Source of the DNA: an uncultured Opitutia bacterium
GTDB lineage: Bacteria; Verrucomicrobiota; Verrucomicrobiia; Opitutales; Opitutaceae
Assembly (NCBI GenBank): GCA_937952235.1
Contig: CALFZM010000253.1
Span: 1 to 50,580, forward strand
DNA length: 50,580 nt
Direction: 5' to 3'
A program made the translations under genes and the position numbers. This document shows positions 25,342 to 34,403 of the stretch, in pieces. Under the pieces are notes generated by a model, which had not been told where the DNA came from, made no database searches, and was given only the letters and a program-made list of their open reading frames with translations. Every line of letters begins with the position of its first letter. The stretch's first letter is position 1.

Positions 25342-26376
25342 ATGGAACGCCGCGAATTCATCGAACGCACCCTCACCGCCAGTGCCGCCTTCGGTGCGGC
25401 GACCGCGTCGGCGCACGCGGCCTCCGCCGTCGGCGCCACGGCCGACATCCGGCCGCCGGCGCCGCCGCCTCCGACCGGCGAGCTCATCGCGGGCGGGGGC
25501 AGCGGGACCTCGTATCAACTGCCGGTGACGGTCGAGCGTCGCCGCGAGGGCAGACCGCATCGCGGCAAGGTGCTCGCGGCGATCCAGCCGCATTGCGACG
25601 ACATCGCGATCTACGCCGCGGGCACGGTGCTCAAGCTGCTCGACGAAGGCTACGAGGGCATCCTCATCACGATGAGCGACGATTCCATGGCCGGCTCCGG
25701 CCAGTGGCATGGCGACGTGGCCGCCCGCAACGAGCGCGACACGATCGAAGTGGCGCGCCGGCTCGGCCTGAAGGAGTGCCTCTTCCTGAATTACCCCAAC
25801 CACAACATGGATGCCTGGCCGGTCGTGGAGATGCGGGCGCGGCTCGTGTTCCTGTTTCGCGCGTTCAAGGTCGACACCGTGCTCACGTACGACCCGTCCG
25901 GTCTGTACGAACGCAATCCCGATCACACCGTCGGGGCCAAGGCGGTCGAATCGGCCTGCTGGATGGCGCGCTCGTCGTGGGATTACCCCGAGCATCGGGC
26001 GGTGGGCCTGCAGCCGCATGGGCCGGCGGACAAGTACTATTTCTCCCGCGGTCCGCAGCTCGTGAATCGCGTGGTCGACATCGGGGACTTCTTCGAAGCC
26101 AAAGTCTGGGCGAACCTCGCCAACGTGACGCAGGGCCCGGCCGGCAACAGCGGCGTGAACCTGCGTGCCCGGCTCGCGGCCGAGGGCAAGCGGCTGCCGC
26201 TGCTCGATGGCACCGACGAACAGGCCAACCGCGCCTTCACGCGCGAGATCGCGCTGGCGCGGGACAGCCAGCGGGCCGTGGCGTACGGCTTGAAGCAGGC
26301 CGAGTATTTTCATTACAGCCCGCCCGACCAGTCGGCGGCCGACGAGTACGTGCGGCGGCACGCGGTGCCACGCTGA
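25342..26376 (+). CDS. Tat-exported PIG-L (LmbE) family deacetylase
   Basis: A zinc-dependent N-acetyl-sugar deacetylase-like protein of 344 residues. The N terminus MERREFIERTLTASAAFG has a twin-arginine pattern (RREFI) and is followed by an alanine-rich export segment, so the enzyme is probably folded before export. The LmbE domain begins with VLAAIQPHCDDIAIYAAG; the zinc motif is PHCDD rather than the common PHPDD. ARNERDTIEVARRLGL and NPDHTVGAKAV supply the remaining family motifs. It lies 25 bp after the amidohydrolase on the same strand, giving a probable two-gene operon of exported hydrolases. The natural substrate is unknown; an N-acylated amino sugar would fit both enzymes. Confidence 0.9.
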   Translation: MERREFIERTLTASAAFGAATASAHAASAVGATADIRPPAPPPPTGELIAGGGSGTSYQLPVTVERRREGRPHRGKVLAAIQPHCDDIAIYAAGTVLKLLDEGYEGILITMSDDSMAGSGQWHGDVAARNERDTIEVARRLGLKECLFLNYPNHNMDAWPVVEMRARLVFLFRAFKVDTVLTYDPSGLYERNPDHTVGAKAVESACWMARSSWDYPEHRAVGLQPHGPADKYYFSRGPQLVNRVVDIGDFFEAKVWANLANVTQGPAGNSGVNLRARLAAEGKRLPLLDGTDEQANRAFTREIALARDSQRAVAYGLKQAEYFHYSPPDQSAADEYVRRHAVPR

Positions 26377-26844
26377 GCGCCCGCCGGCGGCACCGTGGGG
26401 TGCGCTCCCGCCGATGCTGGCGAGATGGGAGCCCGAATAGCCGGCTCGAGGTTACAGCTTACGACGAGGTCCTGCCGCCCTCTTCAGAGGGCGTCGCTCC
26501 GGTCGGCGCGGCGGCTGCGACGGGGCGCACCCCTCCGGAGGAAACGGCTGCTGGGGCGCGGGGCCGGGCGCGGCGTGGCAGCGTGGGCGGCGCTGGCGGG
26601 CCTGCTGGCGGCGGAGGCGTGCCGCCGCTTCCGCCCGACCGGCCGCGGACAGCGGTTGCGGCGGCTCCGGGGGAAGAAAGCAGAAATGGCACATGGCTGC
26701 CGCTCCTTGCTGGCGGCGGGGGCGGCCGGGCACAACCTCCCATTGCGGACGGGAGCCCCGGGCGGCACCAAACAGCATCGTGCGACTAAAGAAACGACTT
26801 CCGGGTTTGCCACAATTGCATCTAGTAGCGTGGGTATTCACCCG
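26377..26844. other. 468-bp region without a supported gene
   Basis: Very GC-rich and Pro/Gly/Ala/Arg-coding in every frame on both strands. Open frames exist (for example on the minus strand at 26459-26743) but none has a signal peptide, family motif or convincing start. I also see no strong hairpin. The last 60 bp before 26845 are more AT-rich (TTTGCCACAATTGCATCTAG) and may contain the promoter of the ABC operon, but no clear box pair stands out. Confidence 0.5.
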
Positions 26845-27519
26845 ATGCTTGCGGTCACTGCCCTGAAAAAATCCTTTGTCGCTCCGGAGGGAGACAGGGT
26901 GAGGATTGTCGACGTGGCGCACTTTGGACTCGGCGCGGGCGAACAGCTGGCGCTGCGCGGCGAGAGCGGTTCGGGCAAGACGACCTTTCTCAACCTCATC
27001 GCCGGCATCCTCGCGGCCGACGAAGGTCGGGTGACGCTGGACGGCCAGGAGATGACGGCGCTCTCGGAAGCCCGCCGTGACCGGCTGCGGGCGGAGAAGA
27101 TCGGATACATCTTTCAGACCTTCAACCTGCTCCAGGGATACACCGTGCTCGAGAATGTGCTGCTCGGGATGTCATTCGGCCCCGGTGCGGACAAGGCGCA
27201 TGCGGCCGGCATCCTGGAGCGGGTCGGCCTGCAACACCGGCTGCACCACTTTCCGCGTCAGCTCTCCACCGGCCAGCAGCAGCGTGTTGCCGTGGCGCGT
27301 GCTCTGGCCAACCGGCCCAAGCTCGTGCTGGCCGACGAGCCCACCGGCAACCTCGACCGCCGGCACGCTGCGGAGGCGCTGACGCTGATCCGCGAGGTCT
27401 GCCGCGAGCAGAATGCCGCCCTGCTGCTCGTGAGCCACGATCGCGAAGTGCTGGGCGCGTTCGAAGCCCAGCAGGATTTCGCCCAGATCAACCGCGTGCT
27501 GGCGGAAGCGCCGCGATGA
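26845..27519 (+). CDS. LolD/MacB-type ABC transporter ATPase
   Basis: A 224-residue nucleotide-binding subunit. Walker A is GESGSGKTT (about residues 40-48), the Q-loop area YIFQTFNLLQGYTVLENV, signature LSTGQQQRVA (Thr replacing the usual Gly), Walker B LVLADEPTGNLD and H-loop LLLVSHDREV. The ATG at 26845 is followed by MLAVTALKKSF and then the ATPase fold. The FtsX permease gene starts 118 bp downstream and a DUF3299 gene follows it. This triplet recurs in Gram-negative bacteria and is sometimes linked to metal homeostasis, but no metal-specific regulator is visible here. Confidence 0.93.
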   Translation: MLAVTALKKSFVAPEGDRVRIVDVAHFGLGAGEQLALRGESGSGKTTFLNLIAGILAADEGRVTLDGQEMTALSEARRDRLRAEKIGYIFQTFNLLQGYTVLENVLLGMSFGPGADKAHAAGILERVGLQHRLHHFPRQLSTGQQQRVAVARALANRPKLVLADEPTGNLDRRHAAEALTLIREVCREQNAALLLVSHDREVLGAFEAQQDFAQINRVLAEAPR

Positions 27520-27637
27520 AGGCACGCGGTCCAGACGGTCGAAGCGGGGATTTCGTTCGTGCGCGATGCGCGCCGATCGTGCCCTTCGGTTTTGCGGCCG
27601 GGAAGGGCGCGGCCGGGAGGATTTCAAGACATTCTCC

Positions 27638-28843
27638 GTGACGCTGCCGCTGATCATCTACCGTTCCCTGCGCCAGCATGCGCTTTCGACCGTCGTGACC
27701 GCGGCGGGCATCGCGCTCGCGTGCGGGTTGCTCATGTGCGTGTGGATGGTGAAGACGCAGTCGCAGGCGGCGTTCACGCAGACCACGGCCGGCTTCGATG
27801 CGGTGCTGGGCGCGCGGGGCTCGAAACTGCAGCTCGTGCTCAACGCGATTTTCCATCTCGAGGCGTCGCCGGGCAACGTGGCGGCCGCCGACTACGAGAT
27901 GATCCGGAAGCATCCGATGATCAAGACGGCCATCCCGATCGCCGTGGGCGACAACCTCCGCGGCTACCGGCTGGTCGGCACGGCGCCTGAGCTGTTCACC
28001 AACGTGGAGTATTCGCCGGGAAAAAAATTCGCGGTGCAGGCCGGCGGAAACGTGTTCACCGCCGATGCCAAGGAGGCCGTGGCGGGCAGTTTCGCGGCGC
28101 AACGATTGAAACTGAAGGTCGGCGATACGTTCCGGCCGTTCCACGGGCTGGCCTACGACCCGAAGGCGGAACACGCCGACGAGTTCAAGGTGGTCGGCGT
28201 GCTCGAGCCGACGAACACGCCCGTCGATCGCGTGATCTGGCTGCCGCTGCGCGGGCTGCAGACGATGAGCGGTCACGATCCGAAGGCGGCCACCGATGTG
28301 AGCGCCGTCCTGCTGCAGTTGCGCACGCCGATGGCGGGCCTGCAGATGGACATGATGTACAACAAGCAGGGCAACCGGCTGACCTTCGCGTATCCGGTGG
28401 GCGCCATCGTGGCGGAGCTTTTCGGCAAGATCGCGTGGTTCGACCAGGTGCTGGCGCTCGTCGCCTACCTGGTTGCGCTGGTGGCGGCAGGTTCGGTGCT
28501 GGCGAGCATCTACAATTCCATGAGCGCCCGGCGGCGGGACCTGGCGATCCTGCGGGCGTTGGGAGCGAAGCGGCGGACGATCTTCGGGGCGGTGCTGGCC
28601 GAGGCCGCGTGCATCGGCGCGATCGGCGCGGCGCTGGGTTTCGCCGTTTACTTTGGGCTCTTTGCCGGCGTGGCCAGCCTCATTCGTTCGCAGACGGGCG
28701 TGGTGCTGGACCTCGGCGCCGGTCATCCGGTGCTCTGGCTCTGCCCGGTGGGCATGATCGCGCTGTGCGCGCTGGGCGGCCTCGTACCGGCATGGAAGGC
28801 GTATCGGACGCCCGTGGCGGAGACGCTGGCGCCGGTGTCCTGA
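27638..28843 (+). CDS. FtsX-family ABC transporter permease
   Basis: A MacB/FtsX-type permease of 401 residues with four membrane segments: TM1 near the N terminus (VVTAAGIALACGLLMCVWMV), a periplasmic domain of about 230 residues, then TM2 (VLALVAYLVALVAAGSVLASIYNSM), TM3 (AACIGAIGAALGFAVYFGLF) and TM4 (LWLCPVGMIALCALGGLVP). RRRDLAILRALGAKRRTIF is the conserved cytoplasmic coupling helix. The periplasmic part has the subfamily phrases GFDAVLGARGSKLQLVLNA and IPIAVGDNLRGYRLVG. The GTG at 27638 (VTLPLIIYRSLRQHAL) is chosen because homologues, as I recall them, begin this way; an in-frame ATG at 27566 adds an unlikely Arg-rich leader. Partner of the preceding ATPase. A family 1 hairpin repeat begins at the base after its stop. 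Confidence 0.9.
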   Translation: MTLPLIIYRSLRQHALSTVVTAAGIALACGLLMCVWMVKTQSQAAFTQTTAGFDAVLGARGSKLQLVLNAIFHLEASPGNVAAADYEMIRKHPMIKTAIPIAVGDNLRGYRLVGTAPELFTNVEYSPGKKFAVQAGGNVFTADAKEAVAGSFAAQRLKLKVGDTFRPFHGLAYDPKAEHADEFKVVGVLEPTNTPVDRVIWLPLRGLQTMSGHDPKAATDVSAVLLQLRTPMAGLQMDMMYNKQGNRLTFAYPVGAIVAELFGKIAWFDQVLALVAYLVALVAAGSVLASIYNSMSARRRDLAILRALGAKRRTIFGAVLAEAACIGAIGAALGFAVYFGLFAGVASLIRSQTGVVLDLGAGHPVLWLCPVGMIALCALGGLVPAWKAYRTPVAETLAPVS

Positions 28844-28927
28844 GGTGGAGCCGCGTGTCCTCACGCGGCTTGGAGCGTCACCGGGGAGTTCAGGCCGGGG
28901 AGCCGCCTGGGACAGGCGGCTTCACCT
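28844..28927 (+). repeat. Family 1 two-hairpin 3'-end repeat, copy C (compensated stems)
   Basis: Abuts the permease stop. Hairpin 1 stem is AGCCGCGTG/CACGCGGCT with loop TCCT: the C-to-G change on the left arm is matched by G-to-C on the right. Hairpin 2 stem is AGCCGCCTG/CAGGCGGCT with loop GGA. Ends GGTGGAGC and GCTTCACC. Confidence 0.88.
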
Positions 28928-29014
28928 CGGGTACGAAGGTGCCATGCCGAACCGGCTTACGAAGGCCCTTTCCGTTTTGACGGCGGAACGATCGTGATTA
29001 CGGTTCGCGCCACT

Positions 29015-29569
29015 ATGAAGCTGGCCCCCTCCACTCTTCGGACTCTGGTCGCTGCGACGTTTGCCCTGCCGCTGGTGGTGATGGCGGCGGATGCCACCGG
29101 GGACAAGCCCGCGTCGGCGCCCGGTCCCCTCACGGCGCCGGAGGTGGAGAATGGTTACCTCAAGCTAGGCTTCGACCAATTGGCGTCGTACCCATTCACG
29201 CCGCCGGCGTTTGACCCGACGGCCGATCCGAAGGCCGTGCCGCCGACCGGCGAGGAGCAGATCCCGGCGATGGTGAAGGGCTGGAACGGCAAGAAGGCCG
29301 TGATCACCGGCTACATGGTCCCGGTGAAGATGGACAAGGGCCTCGTCACCGAATTCCTGCTGATGCGGAACACGATGGCCTGCTGCTTCGGCACGGTGCC
29401 CAACATGAACGAGTGGGTGATCGTGAAGATGGAGAAGGGCGTGCAGCCGATGATGGATGTGCCCGTCGCCTTCTACGGCGAACTCAAGGTCGGCGCCATG
29501 TTCGAGAACGGCTACATGACCGGCCTCTACGAGCTCAAGGGCGAGAAGATGGGCGAAGTTCAGGGCTGA
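29015..29569 (+). CDS. DUF3299-family exported protein
   Basis: A 184-residue periplasmic protein with a signal peptide (LVAATFALPLVVMAA). The conserved core is VITGYMVPVKMDKGLVTEFLLM followed by MACCFGTVPNMNEWVIVKM, where paired cysteines and the following Pro match the DUF3299 cysteine block as I recall it. The remainder (VPVAFYGELKVG, MTGLYELKGEKM) looks like an OB-type beta fold. It follows the ATPase-permease pair on the same strand, separated by hairpin copy C, and likely forms the exported third component. The Cys-Cys pair could bind a thiophilic metal; that is inference. The ATG at 29015 is chosen for signal-peptide length; a GTG-like start at 28994 is possible. Confidence 0.85.
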   Translation: MKLAPSTLRTLVAATFALPLVVMAADATGDKPASAPGPLTAPEVENGYLKLGFDQLASYPFTPPAFDPTADPKAVPPTGEEQIPAMVKGWNGKKAVITGYMVPVKMDKGLVTEFLLMRNTMACCFGTVPNMNEWVIVKMEKGVQPMMDVPVAFYGELKVGAMFENGYMTGLYELKGEKMGEVQG

Positions 29570-29632
29570 AGGCCGGCCGGGGGCGGCACCCGTTTTCTAC
29601 CGGCCCGTTCGTCCCGGCAAATCCACCGTCGC

Positions 29633-30088
29633 TCAGCGCGACACGTCGCCCTGCGTGAGGATGCGGAAGCCGCGGGTCGCCAGCGCCTGGCTGGCGACAT
29701 CGCCGTCTTCGGCGTTGATGGCGAGCGCGGAGCGGCCGTCGGGTCGCTTGATGAAGCTGTAGATGTAGTGGATGTTGATCTCAGCCTCGAACAGCGCGGC
29801 CAGCACGTCGCGAAGCTGCGACTCATCGGCGATCTCCACCGCGAGCACGTCGCACTCCACGTAGGGAAAATCGTTATTGATGAGCAGCTCCCGCGCCTTC
29901 TCAGGATCGTCGACGATGAACCGCACGATCGCGCTGTCGGTGGTATCCAGCACCGTAATACCCATGACGTGGACGTTGTTGTCCTTCAGCACCGTCGTCA
30001 GATCGTAGAGTCGCCCCAGGCGATTCTCGGCGAAAACGGAAAACTGTTTCACCGGGTCAACCGGCGTAGTGCTGATCTGCGCGGCCAT
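29633..30088 (-). CDS. Double-ACT-domain regulatory protein
   Basis: A 151-residue cytoplasmic protein made of two ACT modules: about 12-70 (FSVFAENRLGRLYDLTTVLKD, NVHVMGITVLDTTDSAIVRF) and about 82-148 (CDVLAVEIADESQLRDVLAAL, EINIHYIYSFIKRPDG). ACT domains bind amino acids, and stand-alone pairs of this sort are often annotated as acetolactate-synthase regulatory-like. No biosynthetic gene is adjacent, so the ligand and target are unknown. The ATG at 30088 is used; the open frame upstream is not ACT-like. It is convergent with the DUF3299 gene and divergent from the CDF gene. Confidence 0.88.
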   Translation of the reverse strand: MAAQISTTPVDPVKQFSVFAENRLGRLYDLTTVLKDNNVHVMGITVLDTTDSAIVRFIVDDPEKARELLINNDFPYVECDVLAVEIADESQLRDVLAALFEAEINIHYIYSFIKRPDGRSALAINAEDGDVASQALATRGFRILTQGDVSR

Positions 30089-30195
30089 CGGCGCAGGCTG
30101 GGCGCAGGTGCGTCGCGGGTCAATGGCTGGGTGGAAAGCACCCGTTCGCAGTGCGGTCGCTTGAAGTCGCCGTACGGCTGCATCACGCTGAGGGC

Positions 30196-31104
30196 GTGAC
30201 TCCACCCCCTCCGCCCGCCCATGCCCTCGCGGCGCAGGCAGCCCGGCGGGCAGCGCGGCTCGTGCTCCGGGGCGTGGTGCTCAACGTGGGCCTGGCCGCC
30301 GTCAAGTTCGCCGGGGGCGTCCTGGGCAACACGTACGCGCTCGTCGCCGATGCGGCGGAGTCGCTGGTCGATATCTTTTCGTCGATCCTGGTCTGGGCCG
30401 GCTTCCGGGTCGCCGCGCTGCCACCCGATGCGAATCACCCTTACGGTCACGGCAAGGCCGAGGCGCTGGCGGCGCTGCTGGTGGCGGCGTTCATCTTCGG
30501 GACCGCCGGCTGGGTGGGGTACCATGCCGTGCGCGAGATCATCACGCCGCACCAGGGGCCGAGTTGGTGGACGCTGCCACTTCTGGCCGGAGTCGTCGCT
30601 GTCAAGCTGTGGTTCGCCCGGCGGCTGCAGTCCGCGGGAATCGAATCGGGCAGCACGGCGCTGGGAGCGGAGGCGCTGCATCACTGGAGTGACGCGGTGA
30701 CCTCGGCCGCCGCCTTCGTCGGCATCGCGATCGCGCTGGTGGGCGGGAAAGGCTGGGAGGCGGCCGACGACTGGGCCGCGTTGCTGGCCTGTGCCTTCAT
30801 CGCTTTCAACGGGGCCGGCATGGTCATGCGGGGGCTGGCCGATGTGATGGACCAGGCCGTTCCGGTCCATTTCGAGCGCGAGGTGCGGGAGCTGGCGCTG
30901 GCCGTGGCGGGAGTGCAGGCGCTTGACAAGGTGCGCATGCGCAAGAGCGGTCTGAGTTATCTGGTTGATATCCAGATACGCGTGAAGGGTGAGCTCCCGG
31001 TGCGGGTCGGGCATGAGATCGCCCACGCGGTCAAGGATTCCCTGCTCGCTTCGGCGCGGCACCGGATCAGCGACGTGACGGTGCACGTCGAGCCGGCGGA
31101 CTGA
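30196..31104 (+). CDS. Cation diffusion facilitator (CDF) family metal transporter
   Basis: An inner-membrane divalent-metal/proton antiporter, about 302 residues from the GTG at 30196. Membrane segments begin with LRGVVLNVGLAAVKFAGGVLG. The TM2 metal site reads ADAAESLVDIFSS (Glu55 and Asp59, where other CDFs have Asp or His first). The NHPYGHGKAEALAAL loop follows, and the TM5 site is HHWSDAVTSAAAF (His and Asp four apart). The cytoplasmic C-terminal domain (about 210-300, REVRELALAVAGVQALDKVRMR, VRVGHEIAHAVKDSL) is the usual dimerising ferredoxin-like fold. Zn, Fe, Mn or Co export are all possible; the Glu in site A makes selectivity hard to guess. The GTG is preceded by GAGGG at a short distance. 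Confidence 0.9.
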   Translation: MTPPPPPAHALAAQAARRAARLVLRGVVLNVGLAAVKFAGGVLGNTYALVADAAESLVDIFSSILVWAGFRVAALPPDANHPYGHGKAEALAALLVAAFIFGTAGWVGYHAVREIITPHQGPSWWTLPLLAGVVAVKLWFARRLQSAGIESGSTALGAEALHHWSDAVTSAAAFVGIAIALVGGKGWEAADDWAALLACAFIAFNGAGMVMRGLADVMDQAVPVHFEREVRELALAVAGVQALDKVRMRKSGLSYLVDIQIRVKGELPVRVGHEIAHAVKDSLLASARHRISDVTVHVEPAD

Positions 31105-31220
31105 TTTCCGCGTCGGTCTCGCCGCTTGCGCTCACGGACGCCTGTTCGTATGCTGCAGGTTGGCTTGTGCCGGGATGGTGACCTGTCCCGTCGCCTGTCC
31201 TGACCCAAACCGACTACCGC

Positions 31221-34200
31221 ATGAACCCACCCGCCTCGCTTCGTCGATTCCGCGCCCTCGCCGCCCTCCTGGCGCTCGGCGCATCCGCCTCGGCCATCGC
31301 CCAGACCGCTCCCACCGCCCCCCGCGCCTCCGCTCCTTCCGGGGAGGAAGCCGTCCGGCTCGAGGCCTTCACCGTCACGGGTTCGAACCTCAAGCGCATC
31401 GAGGTCGAGAACGTGCTTCCGATCACGGTCATGAGCGCGGCGGACATCGACATCCGCGATGCGTCGCAGCCGTCGGACCTCCTCATGGCGCTGCCGCAGG
31501 TGACGGGATTGCCCGGCAACGAGACGGCGACGCTGGGCGCCACCGCCCGCGGCGACAACGCGAGCGTTTCCCTTCGCGGCATTCCTTCGAGCAACACGCT
31601 CATGCTCCTCAACGGACGCCGGCTCGTGCCGCATCCGATCAGCCAGGGCGAGGCGGGCGTGCCCACGCTGTCGACCAACGTGAACCAGATGCCGAACCGC
31701 GGCCTCGAGCGCGTGGACATCCTGCGGGATGGCGCCTCCTCCATCTACGGCACCGACGCGGTGGCCGGCGTGGTGAATTACGTCATGCGGCGGAATTTCC
31801 GCGGCACCGAGCTGGCCCTGCGCTACGGCGAGACGCGCTATGGCGACGGCGGAGAGTTCCGGGCCACGCTCACGCACGGGCTCACGTTTGCCGGCAAGCG
31901 GGGTCGCGCGATGCTCACGGCGGACCTTTACACGCGCCAGGCGATGTACGTGCGCGACCGCTCCTTTGCCGCCGAAGCCGACAACAGCAGCCGGGCGCCC
32001 GCGCCGTGGAACGTCTCGACCAACACCACCTTCAACCTGCGGTCGGCCACGAGCGAATACGGCAATTACTCGATCGGCACCGTGAACGCGGCGGGCGTCT
32101 TCACCGCAGGCCGCACGGCGGGCATCCCGGCGACCCTCACGGCCGCCTCGGGCCAGTTCTTCCTCGCCCCCAACGACGCGGGCGGCGTCTCATTCCTCAC
32201 CGCCACGCCGAGCCGGCTCGGCACCACCGGTAAGTATTACTGGAACAACAACGAATATCGCGTCATCCAGCCGAAGACGCAGCGCACGAACGTCTATGCC
32301 GCCGGCGAGTTCGACCTGAACAGCCGCATCACGCTCTTCGCCGAGGGCAGCGCGTATCTGGCAGAGTCGGTCACCTACCGCGAGCCCGACGGCATCACGG
32401 CTTCGACCGACGGCAACATCATCGTGCCGGTGAGCAACCCGTACAATCCGTTCGGCGAGCGTTTCTGGTCTCCGACCGGCGCGCCGAATGCCGACGGAAC
32501 CCCGCGCCTCACCGGCACGCCCGCCGTGGTGCTCATCAGCAACAAGCGCCTGACCGACCTGGCGACGCGTACCGACTGGGTTGATACCTCGGTGGTGCGC
32601 GGCGTGTTCGGTGCCCGCGGCCGGTTGCTCGACACCTGGAACTGGGAGGCGGCGTTCCTCTACTCGGCGGCGCGCGTGGACGAGAACGAGGAAGGTCCCT
32701 CGCGAAAGAGCCTGCTCGTGAACGCGATCAACCAGACCGATCCCGCGCGGGCCTTCAACCCGTTCACGCGCACGTTCGCCGTGCGCAACGGGACGCTGGC
32801 GGTCACGGGCGACTACCGCAATCCGGAGTCGGTCCAGCAGACGTTCCGCTCGTCCTTCGTCCGCAGCGGCATCACGAAGCTCTCGAGCGGCGATGTCCGC
32901 GCCGGGGGCGACGTGCTCCCGATCTGGGGCGGCAATGCGATCAGCGCGGCCTTCGGCGGCGAGTATCGCTACGAAGTCTACGACGATTTCCGCCCGCCTT
33001 ACGCCGGGCTCAATCCGCCGGGCTCCGGGCTGGATCCGAACGCCAACGATTTCCTCGGCTTCTCGCCCAACTCGGACACGCACGGCAACCGGCACGTCAG
33101 CGCCGCCTATGTCGAGACGGTGATCCCGCTCGCGGGCCGCAACTTCACCCTGCCGCTCGTCCGTTCGCTCGAACTCACGGCCGCCGCCCGTTACGAGAGC
33201 TACACCGACTTCGGCGAGACCACCAAGCCGAAGTACGGCGTGAACTGGCGCCCGACGGGCTGGGCGATCGTGCGCGCCTCCTACAACGAGGGCTTCCGCG
33301 CGCCCAATCTCGCGCAGCTCTTCACCGGCACGCTCATCCGCACCGTCACGGGCAGCACCGATTCGTACCGCAGCGCCGTCACCGGCCTGCCCACCGACGG
33401 TCCGTCGAACCGCCGCAGCGTGGCGTCGGGCAACCAGAATCTCAGCCCCGAGAAGTCGACCGGCAAATCGGCCGGCGTCGTCGTCGAGGTGCCCGGCGTG
33501 CGCGGCCTGACGGTCTCGGTCGACTACTGGGAGATTCGGCGCCGGGACATCATCGCCTCCGGCGGCGGCATCGCCGACGACACCGCGGCGTTGAATGCCG
33601 CCACGCAGGCGGCGCTGGCCGCCGGCCAGGCCATCGGTTCGATCGACCTCGGCAGCGGCACCGCCGCCTATCGCGGCGATCCCTCGGTGGTGCGCCTGCC
33701 CGTCACGCAGGCCGATCGTGACTTCTTCAACGCGTACAATGCGACGCGCGCGCCGGGCAACCAGCGTGCCGTGGTTGGCGCGATCGACATCATCCGCACG
33801 ACCTACTTCAACCGCGCGCAGGAGTTCGTGAACGGTTTTGACTTCGACGTGACCTACCGGCTGCCGCGCCTCGAGATCGGCCAGTTCACGCTCAATACGA
33901 GCTGGACGCGGCTCAACGACTACCACGCGTACAATTCCGCCGGCGCGCCGCGGACCGACCTCCTCGGCTCCAATGCCGCCTCGGGCGCGACGCCGAAGTG
34001 GCGCGGATCGACGACCGTCTCCTGGAGCCGGCGCCAGTGGAGCGCGGGGCTCGGCGCGTATTATGTGGGCGACTACACCGACACCGGTGCGACGACCTCG
34101 CTCGCGACTTGGGAGTCGCTCGGACGTCCGGACTACATCCGCCCGGTCTTCACCAACGGCGGCAACGTCTACCGGTTTGTCGTCTCCGACACGATCAGCT

Positions 34201-34394
34201 ACAACACGTACGCCACCTACCGGTTCGACAGCCGCAACCGCTGGGTGAACAACACCAGCGTGCGCGTGGGCGTGACCAACCTCTTCGACGCGGAGCCGCC
34301 GCTTTCGAGCGACTCGCGCGGCTACGATCCGTCGCTGTACAACACGATGGCGCGCGGCCGCAGCTACAGCCTGCAGGTGACGAAGAAATTCTGA
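31221..34394 (+). CDS. TonB-dependent receptor
   Basis: An outer-membrane receptor of 1057 residues. Signal peptide at about 1-28 (ALAALLALGASASAIA). A short linker leads to LEAFTVTGSNLKRIEVENV, the plug start typical of verrucomicrobial receptors. The plug includes VSLRGIPSSNTLMLLNGRR and ILRDGASSIYGTDAVAGVVN. The barrel ends YSLQVTKKF with an aromatic terminus. Unlike the receptor at 13764, it has no carboxypeptidase-regulatory-like domain. The ATG at 31221 is clear. Downstream, a family 1 hairpin variant separates it from pckG. The substrate cannot be inferred from context: its neighbours are a CDF exporter and a gluconeogenic enzyme. Confidence 0.94.
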   Translation: MNPPASLRRFRALAALLALGASASAIAQTAPTAPRASAPSGEEAVRLEAFTVTGSNLKRIEVENVLPITVMSAADIDIRDASQPSDLLMALPQVTGLPGNETATLGATARGDNASVSLRGIPSSNTLMLLNGRRLVPHPISQGEAGVPTLSTNVNQMPNRGLERVDILRDGASSIYGTDAVAGVVNYVMRRNFRGTELALRYGETRYGDGGEFRATLTHGLTFAGKRGRAMLTADLYTRQAMYVRDRSFAAEADNSSRAPAPWNVSTNTTFNLRSATSEYGNYSIGTVNAAGVFTAGRTAGIPATLTAASGQFFLAPNDAGGVSFLTATPSRLGTTGKYYWNNNEYRVIQPKTQRTNVYAAGEFDLNSRITLFAEGSAYLAESVTYREPDGITASTDGNIIVPVSNPYNPFGERFWSPTGAPNADGTPRLTGTPAVVLISNKRLTDLATRTDWVDTSVVRGVFGARGRLLDTWNWEAAFLYSAARVDENEEGPSRKSLLVNAINQTDPARAFNPFTRTFAVRNGTLAVTGDYRNPESVQQTFRSSFVRSGITKLSSGDVRAGGDVLPIWGGNAISAAFGGEYRYEVYDDFRPPYAGLNPPGSGLDPNANDFLGFSPNSDTHGNRHVSAAYVETVIPLAGRNFTLPLVRSLELTAAARYESYTDFGETTKPKYGVNWRPTGWAIVRASYNEGFRAPNLAQLFTGTLIRTVTGSTDSYRSAVTGLPTDGPSNRRSVASGNQNLSPEKSTGKSAGVVVEVPGVRGLTVSVDYWEIRRRDIIASGGGIADDTAALNAATQAALAAGQAIGSIDLGSGTAAYRGDPSVVRLPVTQADRDFFNAYNATRAPGNQRAVVGAIDIIRTTYFNRAQEFVNGFDFDVTYRLPRLEIGQFTLNTSWTRLNDYHAYNSAGAPRTDLLGSNAASGATPKWRGSTTVSWSRRQWSAGLGAYYVGDYTDTGATTSLATWESLGRPDYIRPVFTNGGNVYRFVVSDTISYNTYATYRFDSRNRWVNNTSVRVGVTNLFDAEPPLSSDSRGYDPSLYNTMARGRSYSLQVTKKF

Positions 34395-34403
34395 CGGCCG
34401 GGC

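Noticed and set aside
26459..26743. A minus-strand frame in the gap before the ABC operon, considered as a small Cys/Pro-rich (DUF2946-like) protein
   Set aside because: No signal peptide, conserved cysteine pattern or stable frame; could not be supported.
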